Below are positions 23,221 to 30,992 of a stretch of 32,049 nucleotides of DNA, one piece after another. Source of the DNA: Anaerolinea sp. (lineage in GTDB: Bacteria; Chloroflexota; Anaerolineae; Anaerolineales; Anaerolineaceae). How positions within the stretch are numbered: the first letter of the stretch is position 1; every line of letters starts with the position of its first letter. The notes below the pieces were generated by a model. It did not search any database and was not told the DNA's origin. It saw only the letters and a list, made by a program, of their open reading frames with translations. The translations under genes and the position numbers were made by a program. The stretch covers positions 1 to 32,049 of the forward strand of contig PNON01000026.1 of the NCBI GenBank assembly GCA_013824865.1. The letters are read 5' to 3'.

Positions 23221-24207
23221 TTATTCCTCGCTGATCCATATGTACCTGGAATGTATATAATCCACCCAATCCTCGATCTCGGGGTGCTGTTCGGCAGGCA
23301 ACCCTCCAAACAACTCCTCCACCGAAACGCTCAGAAATCGATCCTGCGGGGTAACCAGTTTCTTCCAAACACCGGTTGCACTATCTCCCAGATTCCTCAA
23401 CGCCGGTGAAGTGACCTTGCGAAAATCTTCATTATGCGCCGGGCAGATGTGCAGCAAACTCACAATATCCGCACCCAGTTCATGCGCTTTTTCCATTTCG
23501 TGAGCCAGGAACTGCTGACGCATAAATTGATAGAAAGGTTCGTAAAATAGGGCATCATAACCGGGTAGCAGGTCTTTATTGATCGGGCAGTCAGCATGGT
23601 CAAAAAGATGCCGATAGATCGCTGAGCGGTCTGTCCCGGATTTTGAAAACTTGAGCGAGGTACCGCCATAAGATTCGGTGTACTTCCACTCGATCAAGAC
23701 GATCTGTTTCCTGCCATCCGTCCGCCGGAACAGTACGGCCGCATCTGCGCTGGTGAAATTCGCACCGCGTGACCGTTCACTGCTGCCCTTATTCTTTTCC
23801 CCTAGATAATTCTCTGCCCCAATCCATTCGAATGAGACGAACTGGCCATCCTCGATGGGCAGCATTTCTGCCACCGGGAATTTTGGTTTAAGCAGGTCTG
23901 CCAATGGCCTTGGTTTATCAGCGAATGGAAATAAAAAATTGACACCACAAACCATCGAGCTGCACAGGTGATTGCTTGGCTTGCCATTTTGCCCATCGTG
24001 CCATTTGATCTTGTGCCTGGTAAAAAAATCCATTGCAACCTGGCGAATGGGAGGAAACAGGTTTTCCTCCGCATGCTCATTTGGTATGCAGAATGGATAA
24101 GCTGTACCATTGTAAAAACCATCCGCTTTGGCTGCTATTGAAAAATAGGGTGAATTGGCTTTGAAAGCTGCTTGTTTTACTTTTTCGCTGACCAGAAATT
24201 TACCCAT
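23221..24207 (-). CDS. PD-(D/E)XK nuclease superfamily protein, PGN_0703-like
   Basis: A 328-aa protein. The core motif is SADAAVLFRRTDGRKQIVLI followed by EWKYTES: D155, then E173-x-K175, the pattern of PD-(D/E)XK nucleases. The N-terminal SEKVKQAAFKANSPYFS and the His/Arg-rich C-terminal half fit the PGN_0703 family, which I know only as predicted restriction-endonuclease-like proteins. The metal-dependent cutting of DNA is therefore inference; no methylase gene lies next to it. Start ATG 24207 with GGGGAG upstream. Base composition is like the host, unlike the AT-rich neighbour. It stands alone between the island and the AOR gene. Confidence 0.8.
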   Translation of the reverse strand: MGKFLVSEKVKQAAFKANSPYFSIAAKADGFYNGTAYPFCIPNEHAEENLFPPIRQVAMDFFTRHKIKWHDGQNGKPSNHLCSSMVCGVNFLFPFADKPRPLADLLKPKFPVAEMLPIEDGQFVSFEWIGAENYLGEKNKGSSERSRGANFTSADAAVLFRRTDGRKQIVLIEWKYTESYGGTSLKFSKSGTDRSAIYRHLFDHADCPINKDLLPGYDALFYEPFYQFMRQQFLAHEMEKAHELGADIVSLLHICPAHNEDFRKVTSPALRNLGDSATGVWKKLVTPQDRFLSVSVEELFGGLPAEQHPEIEDWVDYIHSRYIWISEE

Positions 24208-24278
24208 ATGTTACTCCCCACCATGGTTGTGGTATTGAGTGATTATAGGACCAAAATATATTAATGAAAGCGTCCCCA

Positions 24279-26423
24279 TCACCCTCGACATCCCTTGATC
24301 ATCTCCACCACCTCCGGGAAATCAATGCCCAATCTCTGCACCGTTTCCAGGGTGGGGACGCCATCGTTCGTCCAGCCGCGGCGTTTATACACGGCATCCA
24401 TCAATTGCTCATACTGATTCTCGCGGTATTTTCGCACCAGCCGGATCTTTTCAGTTGTTGAGAGACCATCAGATTCAACTCCGATAACCTCACGCAACTG
24501 CTTATCGTATAACTCCGCCCGGTTCTCATACTCTTCCACCGTTGCCGGGCCAATGAGACGGTAGGGCGGATAGTCGTGCGCGCGGGTGCCAAAGCCCATC
24601 CGTAAGTTAAACAACCGCTGGAAGTTGTAAACTCTTTCCGACTGCAGCATCAGGTCCTCCGGCTGTGTTTTCTTACCGGTCAGGCCTTCATACAGCCAGC
24701 AGTAATTCTCCACGTGTTCTGGCACCTTGGCAGGCTCTTTGGCAGTCTTGTTGGATTCAGGGATGATGTCATTCCAGGGCAGTTTGCATAACCCGTGCAG
24801 GCTGAACCAGGTGCGCCACACAGGAAAGTAATGCAGGGCTTCCGCTTTGGCTTCAAAGGTGGGTAATTGCTTATGCACCATGTCCATGAAGATCAGCCAG
24901 GCTTCGTCATGCTGGGGACCTTTGGACGCCATGGCATATCCACCCTGCTGTGCCAGCGATTCGCGCGAGATATATTCAGAGATTTCCAGTCCTTTGATCT
25001 CCATGCCCATATCCTGCAGCATGGCGGGGTCCGCGCCGTACTTCTGTGCGAAGAGGCTCTTCATCACCCGCACACCCTGCCCGACAGTAACGCCAAAGCC
25101 CTCCCCGCGGGCCATCTGGTGCAGCAGTTCATAGGCGGCTGAGGCATTCCCCCAGGTCAATTCCAACCCACCGGTGATCTCACGGTTGATGATCCCTTTT
25201 TCGTAACATTCAAACGCAAAAGCCATCGAGTTGCCGGCCGAAATGGTATCGATGCCGTAAGTATCGCAATAAAAACATAACTCCAGCATCGCCTGTGGAT
25301 CGAATATGCCCAAATTCGAACCCAAAGCCCCCAGGGATTCATATTCAGGCCCATCCACAAAAACCACATCGCCTTTATACGGACCGGATTGTAAGTGATA
25401 ATGCGGTACGCCATGGGCGCATTGCAGCGAACACCCGTACCAACAGCCATCCGGCCCGCGAAAGTCGAACATGGATTTCCAAACCTCACCGTTTATCTTA
25501 ACAGCGTCAGGATCTGACCCATAGCGGAAGTTTTGCACCGGGAGAATGTCGTAATAATTCATGATCTCCACCAGGTAGGGGGTTCCAAAATGGCGCATGT
25601 CATTTTGGTGCGCGTCAAAATCAGCGATTTCTTTGTTAATGCGCTGGCCAGCCTTGCGAATCAGTTCCATGTTGGCTGCACCATTGCTATCCCCGGAAAG
25701 ACCGGAATAGATCACCACGATCGCCTTGATCTTTTTGTCGCGCAAGACAGTACCGGAACCCCCGCGAGCGGCCTGCTTAATGCGCACTTCCTGTCTTTTC
25801 GTATCCCAATAGCTGATGTTTAACCCGCAAATGGGCACATGTTCCGCTGCCCGGCCGGCAGACATGACGGTGATACCCCGTTTTTCACGATCCGTCTTGC
25901 CAAATCTCTCTGTGAGCTGCTTGCTCAGCAGGTGGGTGTTCACCTCGTCCAATTGGGCATCTTCAATCGTCACCCTGCCAGTGTCACCATCGATCACAAT
26001 AATGACATCCTGCTCCGCTTTCCCCTGGATTTCCAACGCATCGAAACCACTGAATTTTAGATACGGACCGAAATTCCCGCCGCCATTGCTATCCATGATG
26101 GATTTAGTGAGCGGGGAAAGGGTAACCACCGTACACTTCCCGCTGCCCGGGTACGCAGTGATCCCGCCGATAGGACCGCCGGCGATAGCCAGTTCGTTCT
26201 TTGGGTCATTCCATTTGGTTTTGGAGTCGATCGCGTTCCACAACAGCCACAGGCAAAAGCCCTTGCCGCCGGTGAAGGTATCGATCATCCGCTGATCCAC
26301 CGGTTTGATATTGATCTGCCTAGTTTCCAGGTCAATGTGCAGCGTCCGCCCGGCATAACCGTGAATGACGGGTTTTAGCTCATACGTGAATTCTTTTAAA
26401 GGGATTGGGGAAGCGATCACCAT
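24279..26423 (-). CDS. Aldehyde:ferredoxin oxidoreductase family (tungsto-pterin) enzyme
   Basis: A 714-aa member of the AOR family: cytoplasmic tungsten (or molybdenum) bis-pterin enzymes with one [4Fe-4S] cluster, mostly oxidising aldehydes to carboxylic acids with ferredoxin. The N-terminal YAGRTLHIDLETRQI, FTGGKGFCLWLLW and GPIGGITAYPGSGKC are family hallmarks. The cluster ligands appear as C327, C331 and C335 (GCWYGCSLQC) and C546 (SLHGLCKLPW). The first two Cys are three residues apart, where well-studied AORs have two. At about 714 aa it is about 100 aa longer than P. furiosus AOR. The substrate cannot be assigned. Start ATG 26423 with AAAGGA upstream and a -10 at 26467-26462. No pterin-synthesis genes are adjacent. 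Confidence 0.92.
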   Translation of the reverse strand: MVIASPIPLKEFTYELKPVIHGYAGRTLHIDLETRQINIKPVDQRMIDTFTGGKGFCLWLLWNAIDSKTKWNDPKNELAIAGGPIGGITAYPGSGKCTVVTLSPLTKSIMDSNGGGNFGPYLKFSGFDALEIQGKAEQDVIIVIDGDTGRVTIEDAQLDEVNTHLLSKQLTERFGKTDREKRGITVMSAGRAAEHVPICGLNISYWDTKRQEVRIKQAARGGSGTVLRDKKIKAIVVIYSGLSGDSNGAANMELIRKAGQRINKEIADFDAHQNDMRHFGTPYLVEIMNYYDILPVQNFRYGSDPDAVKINGEVWKSMFDFRGPDGCWYGCSLQCAHGVPHYHLQSGPYKGDVVFVDGPEYESLGALGSNLGIFDPQAMLELCFYCDTYGIDTISAGNSMAFAFECYEKGIINREITGGLELTWGNASAAYELLHQMARGEGFGVTVGQGVRVMKSLFAQKYGADPAMLQDMGMEIKGLEISEYISRESLAQQGGYAMASKGPQHDEAWLIFMDMVHKQLPTFEAKAEALHYFPVWRTWFSLHGLCKLPWNDIIPESNKTAKEPAKVPEHVENYCWLYEGLTGKKTQPEDLMLQSERVYNFQRLFNLRMGFGTRAHDYPPYRLIGPATVEEYENRAELYDKQLREVIGVESDGLSTTEKIRLVRKYRENQYEQLMDAVYKRRGWTNDGVPTLETVQRLGIDFPEVVEMIKGCRG

Positions 26424-26461
26424 AGGTTTTATTTCCTTTTGAATGAAAATCGGACAGTTTA

Positions 26462-26467
26462 ATTATA
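26462..26467 (-). promoter_or_regulatory. -10 box of the AOR gene
   Basis: TATAAT on the minus strand, 38 nt upstream of ATG 26423. No clear -35 is visible. Confidence 0.4.
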
Positions 26468-26621
26468 CAATTTTTCCATCAGTAAGCTGCTCTCTTGTTA
26501 ATCGGATAAAACATTTTTATAACTATATTCTGAAATTCATAAATCTCTAATCTTCATGTTAAAGTCTCCGCTGAACGCCAAGGCAATGCATAAGCCTGCT
26601 GCTGCCTGAGCTTGCCGAAGG

Positions 26622-27315
26622 CCGCTGCCGCGCTCTTCTCAAGGCAGATAATGAATGGTTAAGTTTCTTAAATTCCCTGGCTGGTCAGGCTGCAATAGCT
26701 ATTGAAAATTCAACTTTATTCGAGGACCTCCAACATTCCAACACTGAACTCTCACTGGCATACGACTCGACAATTGGAGGTTGGTCGCGAGCTCTTGCCT
26801 TACGAGATGAAAAAACCGAAGGTCATACTTTGCGGGTCACAGATATGGCAATAGAACAAGCATCCGCATTCGGAATCAGCGGCGGTGATTTAACCCAGGT
26901 TCGCTGGGGAGCCCTATTACCTGATATTGGAAAAATGGGCGTCCCCGATAGAATCCTGCTTAAACCTGGTGCATTAACAGAAGAAGAGTGGGTAATTATG
27001 AAAAAACATACCACCAATGCCTTCGAAATGCTGTCACCTATTCGCTACATACGTTCAGCAATCGATATCCCTTATTGCCACCACGAAAAGTGGGACGGCT
27101 CCGGCTACCCGCGCGGCCTGAAGGGCAAACAGATTCCGCTGGCGGCGCGCATCTTTGCCGTTGTGGACGTGTACGACGCGCTGACCTCCGACCGTCCCTA
27201 CCGCAAGGTCTGGACGAAGAAGAAAGCACTTGCTCATATTCGTTCGCTTTCGGGTTCGCACTTTGATCCAATTGTCTTGAAAACTTGCCTGGAATCAGGC
27301 TTGTTGGGTAATTAA
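26622..27315 (+). pseudogene. 5'-truncated, decayed GAF / HD-GYP gene
   Basis: In one frame the sequence reads as the end of a GAF domain (DNEWLSFLNSLAGQAAIAIE, then STLFEDLQ) running into an HD-GYP phosphodiesterase (TIGGWSRALALRDEKTEGHT). The HD-GYP part continues through HHEKWDGSGYPRGLKG and FAVVDVYDALTSDRPYRK to a proper end. HD-GYP proteins hydrolyse cyclic di-GMP. The sensory N-terminus is absent: stops occur at 26572-26574 and 26560-26562 and there is no start codon context. The HD metal-binding motif is also broken: LLHDIGKM reads LLPDIGKM (codon CCT at 26920-26922). The truncation point is next to CCTGAGCTTGCCGAAGG (26605-26621), a repeat-like sequence. A TTG at 26830 could start a shortened product, but it would lack the His. 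Confidence 0.8.
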
Positions 27316-27617
27316 TTTCAATCGGATTGGCCCTTCATTGCAATCCTCGCGGGAAGCCCATTATTCTCGTTCGCTTCACAAAAAGCCATTCAGCAGGGCA
27401 GGCGTGTGATTTCGCTCCAAACAACAAACTTTTGAATAACGTTTGTTTCCACATTCGTCTACGGGAAATAAGGGCGATGCAAGTACTCGCGTCTACAACA
27501 TCTCCATCGACAAGGCGGGGATTGCTTCATCCACCTCAGATGTCAAAAGTATGATATGGGATGCTCGGTCCCAACCTGATGAAATCTTCTCTTTCTTCTT
27601 TCTTAATAGAACATTAG
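27316..27617. other. Intergenic region after the HD-GYP remnant
   Basis: About 300 nt. A short frame (27443-27625) has no ribosome binding site or recognisable homology. I see nothing else; it may be decayed gene sequence. Confidence 0.35.
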
Positions 27618-27626
27618 TGCTATAAT
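27618..27626 (+). promoter_or_regulatory. Extended -10 of the orphan LuxR-type gene, leaderless layout
   Basis: TG-C-TATAAT, with the last base exactly 6 nt before ATG 27633. Confidence 0.6.
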
Positions 27627-27632
27627 ATTCTC

Positions 27633-27869
27633 ATGCCCGTCATCAACGACCTCCTATCCGCGCGAGAGATTGCAGTGCTGCGCCTGCTGGCACAGGGATT
27701 GAGCGTGAAGATGCTCGCCAGCAGGTTGCACTTGGCCAGCCGGACAATCCATTTCCATTTCGCCAACATCAAAGCCAAGCTGGGGGTACATACTATGGAA
27801 GAGGTTATGTTTGTTGCCGGAAGGGATAACCTGCTCGGAGAATACTGGGTAGGCGAGGATGTCGAGTAG
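27633..27869 (+). CDS. Orphan LuxR/GerE-type HTH protein
   Basis: A 78-aa protein consisting of one LuxR-family helix-turn-helix: LSAREIAVLRLLAQGLSVKM, then LASRLHLASRTIHFHFANI, then KAKLGVHTMEEV. These match the four helices of the GerE/FixJ DNA-binding domain. There is no receiver or sensor domain, so it is either a small stand-alone regulator or the surviving 3' part of a MalT/LuxR protein. The optimal -10 box at the correct distance argues for a functional gene. No Shine-Dalgarno is present; a leaderless transcript is predicted. Confidence 0.75.
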   Translation: MPVINDLLSAREIAVLRLLAQGLSVKMLASRLHLASRTIHFHFANIKAKLGVHTMEEVMFVAGRDNLLGEYWVGEDVE

Positions 27870-27876
27870 ATTATTG

Positions 27877-27952
27877 GAGTGATCAGTTACTCAGTTATTG
27901 GTTGAAAAGTGGTCTGTGCTGAGTTATTGAAGGAAGGCATCACTGATCACTC
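27877..27952. repeat. Inverted repeat GAGTGATCAG / CTGATCACTC
   Basis: GAGTGATCAG (27877-27886) and CTGATCACTC (27943-27952) are complementary, with two AGTTATTG words between them. Similar low-complexity TGATCACT/AGTTACT tracts look like non-coding repeat expansion rather than a terminator. Confidence 0.5.
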
Positions 27953-27967
27953 ACCACTTATCCCTAC

Positions 27968-28168
27968 TCACTTCTTTAAAATATGTTCAAATAAACCTCC
28001 CTCTAAACCAAGCACATCCCACCAAACCCGGCCTTCTTTTTGCAGCCACAGCCGGGCTTCTTCCGCCAGGTTTGTTTTATCGCTTTGCGCGTCCTTGGCA
28101 GCCTGCTCGATCATTGCCAGCGCGATCAGATCATACACATTCACCCCTTCCGGGACCTCAAATACCAT
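27968..28168 (-). CDS. Small protein of unknown function
   Basis: A 66-aa acidic protein beginning MVFEVPEGVNVYDLIALAMI, with Trp-rich ARLWLQKEGRVWWDVLGLEG in the second half. AAGGAGAACC directly before ATG 28168 is an excellent ribosome binding site, so I take it as a real gene. I do not recognise a family. It is convergent with the LuxR-type gene and divergent from udk. Confidence 0.65.
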   Translation of the reverse strand: MVFEVPEGVNVYDLIALAMIEQAAKDAQSDKTNLAEEARLWLQKEGRVWWDVLGLEGGLFEHILKK

Positions 28169-28190
28169 GGTTCTCCTTGGAAAAAGGAAA

Positions 28191-28268
28191 ATAGAGAATT
28201 GAGAAAAGAGAATAGGGAATTGAACAATTAAGACCGTCTCGATTCTCCATTTTCGATTCTCTTTCTTT
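28191..28268. repeat. A-rich inverted tract with GAGAAT words
   Basis: GAGAATTGAGAAAAGAGAATAGGG (28195 region, shown only in part) is partly complementary to GATTCTCCATTTTCGATTCTC at about 28238-28262. A recurring GAGAAT/ATTCTC word suggests a simple intergenic repeat between divergent genes. Confidence 0.4.
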
Positions 28269-28341
28269 TAGCACATTTATTCTAATTATCCGATCTGTTC
28301 CAGATTTTTCAAGCTGTCATTAATTACAGGTCCGGGTCGGA

Positions 28342-28347
28342 TATAAT
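28342..28347 (+). promoter_or_regulatory. -10 of udk, leaderless layout
   Basis: A perfect TATAAT with 6 nt (GGATGT) before ATG 28354. Confidence 0.6.
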
Positions 28348-28353
28348 GGATGT

Positions 28354-29001
28354 ATGGAATATACTCGCCCTATCCCCCTTGTTATCGGTATTGCCGGTGG
28401 ATCCGGCTCTGGTAAAACTACCGTCGCCCAGGCCATCCTCGAAAGAGTCGGCCGTGAGCGCATCGCCTACCTGCCTCATGATGCTTACTACAAAGATCTG
28501 GGCAATCTGCCCCCCGAGCATCGGCACGAAGTCAATTTCGACCACCCGGATTCGCTCGAATCGAACCAGATGGCTGAACACATTGACCAGCTAAGGCACT
28601 GGAAAACCATTGACCTGCCCATTTACGATTTCAAAAATCACGTGCGCACAAACCAGTTCCGCAAGGTGCACCCGCGCGGCGTCATTCTGGTGGAAGGCAT
28701 CCTCATCTTCGGGGAGAAGGTGCTGCGCGAGATGTTCGATGTAAAGATCTTTGTGGATACCGACAGCGATTTGCGTTTCATCCGCCGCCTGCAGCGCGAT
28801 ATTGCCGAGCGCGGACGTTCCACCGAGAACGTTATCAACCAGTATCTGACAACTGTGCGCCCGATGCACATGGAGTTCGTGGAGCCATCCAAACGCTATG
28901 CAGATGTGATCATCCCCGAGGGCGGATTCAACGTGGTAGCCATGGATATGGTCATCGCGCGCATTGAAACCCTATTGGCAGTGTCACAGCATCAAGGTTA
29001 A
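28354..29001 (+). CDS. udk: Uridine kinase
   Basis: A 215-aa P-loop kinase that phosphorylates uridine (and cytidine) to UMP/CMP in pyrimidine salvage. The Walker A is GIAGGSGSGKTT (residues 12-23); LPHDAYYKDL, FDHPDSLE, YDFKNHVR and VILVEGILIFG are typical Udk segments, and FIRRLQRDIAERGRSTE is the lid. Length matches E. coli Udk. The start is fixed by the -10 box 6 nt upstream. There is no Shine-Dalgarno. The next gene starts 5 nt after the stop, and a third follows closely, so udk, the VTT gene and the M20 dipeptidase form an operon. Confidence 0.95.
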   Translation: MEYTRPIPLVIGIAGGSGSGKTTVAQAILERVGRERIAYLPHDAYYKDLGNLPPEHRHEVNFDHPDSLESNQMAEHIDQLRHWKTIDLPIYDFKNHVRTNQFRKVHPRGVILVEGILIFGEKVLREMFDVKIFVDTDSDLRFIRRLQRDIAERGRSTENVINQYLTTVRPMHMEFVEPSKRYADVIIPEGGFNVVAMDMVIARIETLLAVSQHQG

Positions 29002-29006
29002 CGGAT

Positions 29007-29558
29007 ATGAACGAACGCCGCCGGGAGATCATCAAGCGCTTGCTGCTTTTCCTTCCTGTAATTGCAATCACGGTTGGCGTCTTTCTGATCCGCGACCAGT
29101 TGAAACAGCTTGAAGGGTATGGCTACCCCGGTATCTTCCTCCTCTCTATCCTCGCCAATGCCACCTTGATCATTCCGGTACCAGGGGTGGTGATCACCAG
29201 CACCATGGCCACAGTATTCAATCCGCTGGGGGTGGCATTAGCTGCCGGTTTGGGAGCCGCCCTGGGCGAGCTGACTGGATACATGGCCGGCTACAGTGGA
29301 CAAATCGTGGTGGAAGGCCGGGAGCGATACCTCCGCCTGGTCGAATGGATGAAAAAATACGGGGGATGGACAATCTTATTCCTGGCATTCATTCCCAACC
29401 CGGCTTTCGATATGGCTGGCATTGTGGCAGGAGGCTTGAAAATGCCAGTGGCAAAATTCCTAATGTGGTGCGCCATTGGCAAGATCCTCAAAATGCTGGT
29501 CTTTGCTTATGCAGGTTCCTCGATCTTTAATTGGCTTGGCAGTATCTTCAGCCGGTAA
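29007..29558 (+). CDS. VTT-domain (DedA-like) membrane protein
   Basis: A 183-aa integral membrane protein. Hydrophobic stretches include LLLFLPVIAITVGVFLI, YPGIFLLSILANATLIIPVP, VALAAGLGAALGELTGYMAG and GGWTILFLAFIPNPAFDMAG. The last two show the VTT/DedA signature (GxxxGELTGYxxG and F-P-x-P-x-F-D-x-x-G), which I associate with lipid scrambling or flippase activity in DedA relatives. It is shorter than typical DedA, so substrate is unclear. Start ATG 29007 lies 5 nt after udk with AAGG upstream. Confidence 0.85.
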   Translation: MNERRREIIKRLLLFLPVIAITVGVFLIRDQLKQLEGYGYPGIFLLSILANATLIIPVPGVVITSTMATVFNPLGVALAAGLGAALGELTGYMAGYSGQIVVEGRERYLRLVEWMKKYGGWTILFLAFIPNPAFDMAGIVAGGLKMPVAKFLMWCAIGKILKMLVFAYAGSSIFNWLGSIFSR

Positions 29559-29572
29559 CCCAGGAGACAATC

Positions 29573-30928
29573 ATGCAGCTTTACGACGAATTCATCACTG
29601 TCAACCTCCCCGCCAGCATCCATGAACTCAGCCGCCTGGTAGCCATTCCCAGCGTTAGCGCCCTGCAGCAACAACAGACCGAATGCGCGCTCCTGGTTAA
29701 AAACATGTTGGAAAAACGCGGTTTCCAGGTGGAATTGCTCGATGAAGAAGGAGCGCCGGTGGTGCTGGGTGAACGCAGAGGAAAAGTAGATAAGACTCTG
29801 CTCATTTACAACCATTATGACGTTCAACCGGCTGAACCATTGGAATTGTGGAATAGTCCGCCCTTTGAAGCCAGCGAGCGCGGCGGTGTGCTTTATGGAC
29901 GCGGCGTTAATGATGATAAAGGGCATTTCGTCAGCCGCCTGCATGCCATTGACGCACTGCTGTCGGTGGATGGCGAACTGCCATGCAATGTTAAGTGGGT
30001 ACTGGAAGGGGAGGAGGAAACCACCAGCCAGACGCTGGGCGAGGTGGTGCACGCCCAACCACAGAAATTCAGCGCGGATGCCTGCATCTGGGAGTTTGGC
30101 GAGGTGGATGAACAGGACCGCCCGATCGAATATTTGGGTCTTCGTGGAATCTGCTATGTGGAATTTTCGGTGGAGACCGCCAACCAGGACATGCATTCCG
30201 GTGTGGGAGGTTCGATCATGCCCAATGCTGCCTGGCGGCTGGTATGGGCGCTGGCCAGTCTGAAAGATCCGCGGGAACGCATTCTCATCCCCGGATTCTA
30301 TGACCGGGTTAAACCAGTCTCAGCAACAACACGCGAGCTCCTCGAGGCAATTCCAGATCAAGCAGAAGCCCTTAAGGCGCAATATGGAATTTCGTCTTTC
30401 CTCAAGGGGCTGACCAGGGGGGCGGACTTGCGACACGCGGGAGCGCATGAGCCCAGCTGCACCATCTGCGGCATTAACACCGGCTACCAGGGGCCAGGCG
30501 CTAAAACTGTGCAGCCAGCCCGAGCCACAGCCAAGGTGGATTTTCGCCTGGTGCCTGATCAGAATCCCATGGAAATATTCAAGCTATTGCACGCTCACCT
30601 CGATCATAATGGCTTTGAAGATGTAAAGGTCGAGTTGCTGGCACATGAACGACCCGCGGTGACCGATCCTGATCATCCCTTTGTGCGCATGGTGGTGGAA
30701 AGCGCGCGCGATGTGTATGGTAGCCCCATGCTCATCATCCCCAGCATTGGTGGTTCAGGACCGAATGCCATCTTTAAGGATTATTTCGACTTTCCGATCG
30801 TCACTGCTGGTGTAGGTCACCCGACTATGCAAGCCCACGCTCCGAATGAAAACCTGCGGCTGGATCTTTTTGAAAAAGGGGCAAAACACATCGTCCGCAT
30901 TATGAAGGCCTTCGCTTCCAGTCACTAA
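29573..30928 (+). CDS. M20-family dipeptidase / metallopeptidase
   Basis: A 451-aa cytoplasmic dinuclear zinc peptidase. The metal ligands are recognisable: His in YNHYDVQPAEP, Asp in GRGVNDDKGH, the catalytic Glu pair in WVLEGEEETTS, and C-terminal residues around GGSGPNAIF and the final GHPTMQAHAPNE (His). The dimerisation lid domain (YVEFSVETANQDMHSGVGG) is present. Family members cleave di- and tripeptides or acyl-amino acids; the substrate is not determined by sequence. ATG 29573 is chosen because AGGAGA lies 8 nt upstream; an earlier in-frame ATG at 29531 lies inside the preceding gene. The third gene of the udk operon. Confidence 0.93.
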   Translation: MQLYDEFITVNLPASIHELSRLVAIPSVSALQQQQTECALLVKNMLEKRGFQVELLDEEGAPVVLGERRGKVDKTLLIYNHYDVQPAEPLELWNSPPFEASERGGVLYGRGVNDDKGHFVSRLHAIDALLSVDGELPCNVKWVLEGEEETTSQTLGEVVHAQPQKFSADACIWEFGEVDEQDRPIEYLGLRGICYVEFSVETANQDMHSGVGGSIMPNAAWRLVWALASLKDPRERILIPGFYDRVKPVSATTRELLEAIPDQAEALKAQYGISSFLKGLTRGADLRHAGAHEPSCTICGINTGYQGPGAKTVQPARATAKVDFRLVPDQNPMEIFKLLHAHLDHNGFEDVKVELLAHERPAVTDPDHPFVRMVVESARDVYGSPMLIIPSIGGSGPNAIFKDYFDFPIVTAGVGHPTMQAHAPNENLRLDLFEKGAKHIVRIMKAFASSH

Positions 30929-30980
30929 TATCACTGATCATCTTGGTTTCAACTGTTTTCATTATTTGAAAGTTCACAGG

Positions 30981-30986
30981 TATAAT
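30981..30986 (+). promoter_or_regulatory. -10 of rsmG, leaderless layout
   Basis: A perfect TATAAT with 6 nt (CGTCGC) before ATG 30993. Confidence 0.6.
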
Positions 30987-30992
30987 CGTCGC

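Noticed and set aside
27443-27625. 60-codon frame between the HD-GYP remnant and the LuxR-type gene
   Set aside because: No ribosome binding site or recognisable homology; the real start at 27633 has its own promoter.
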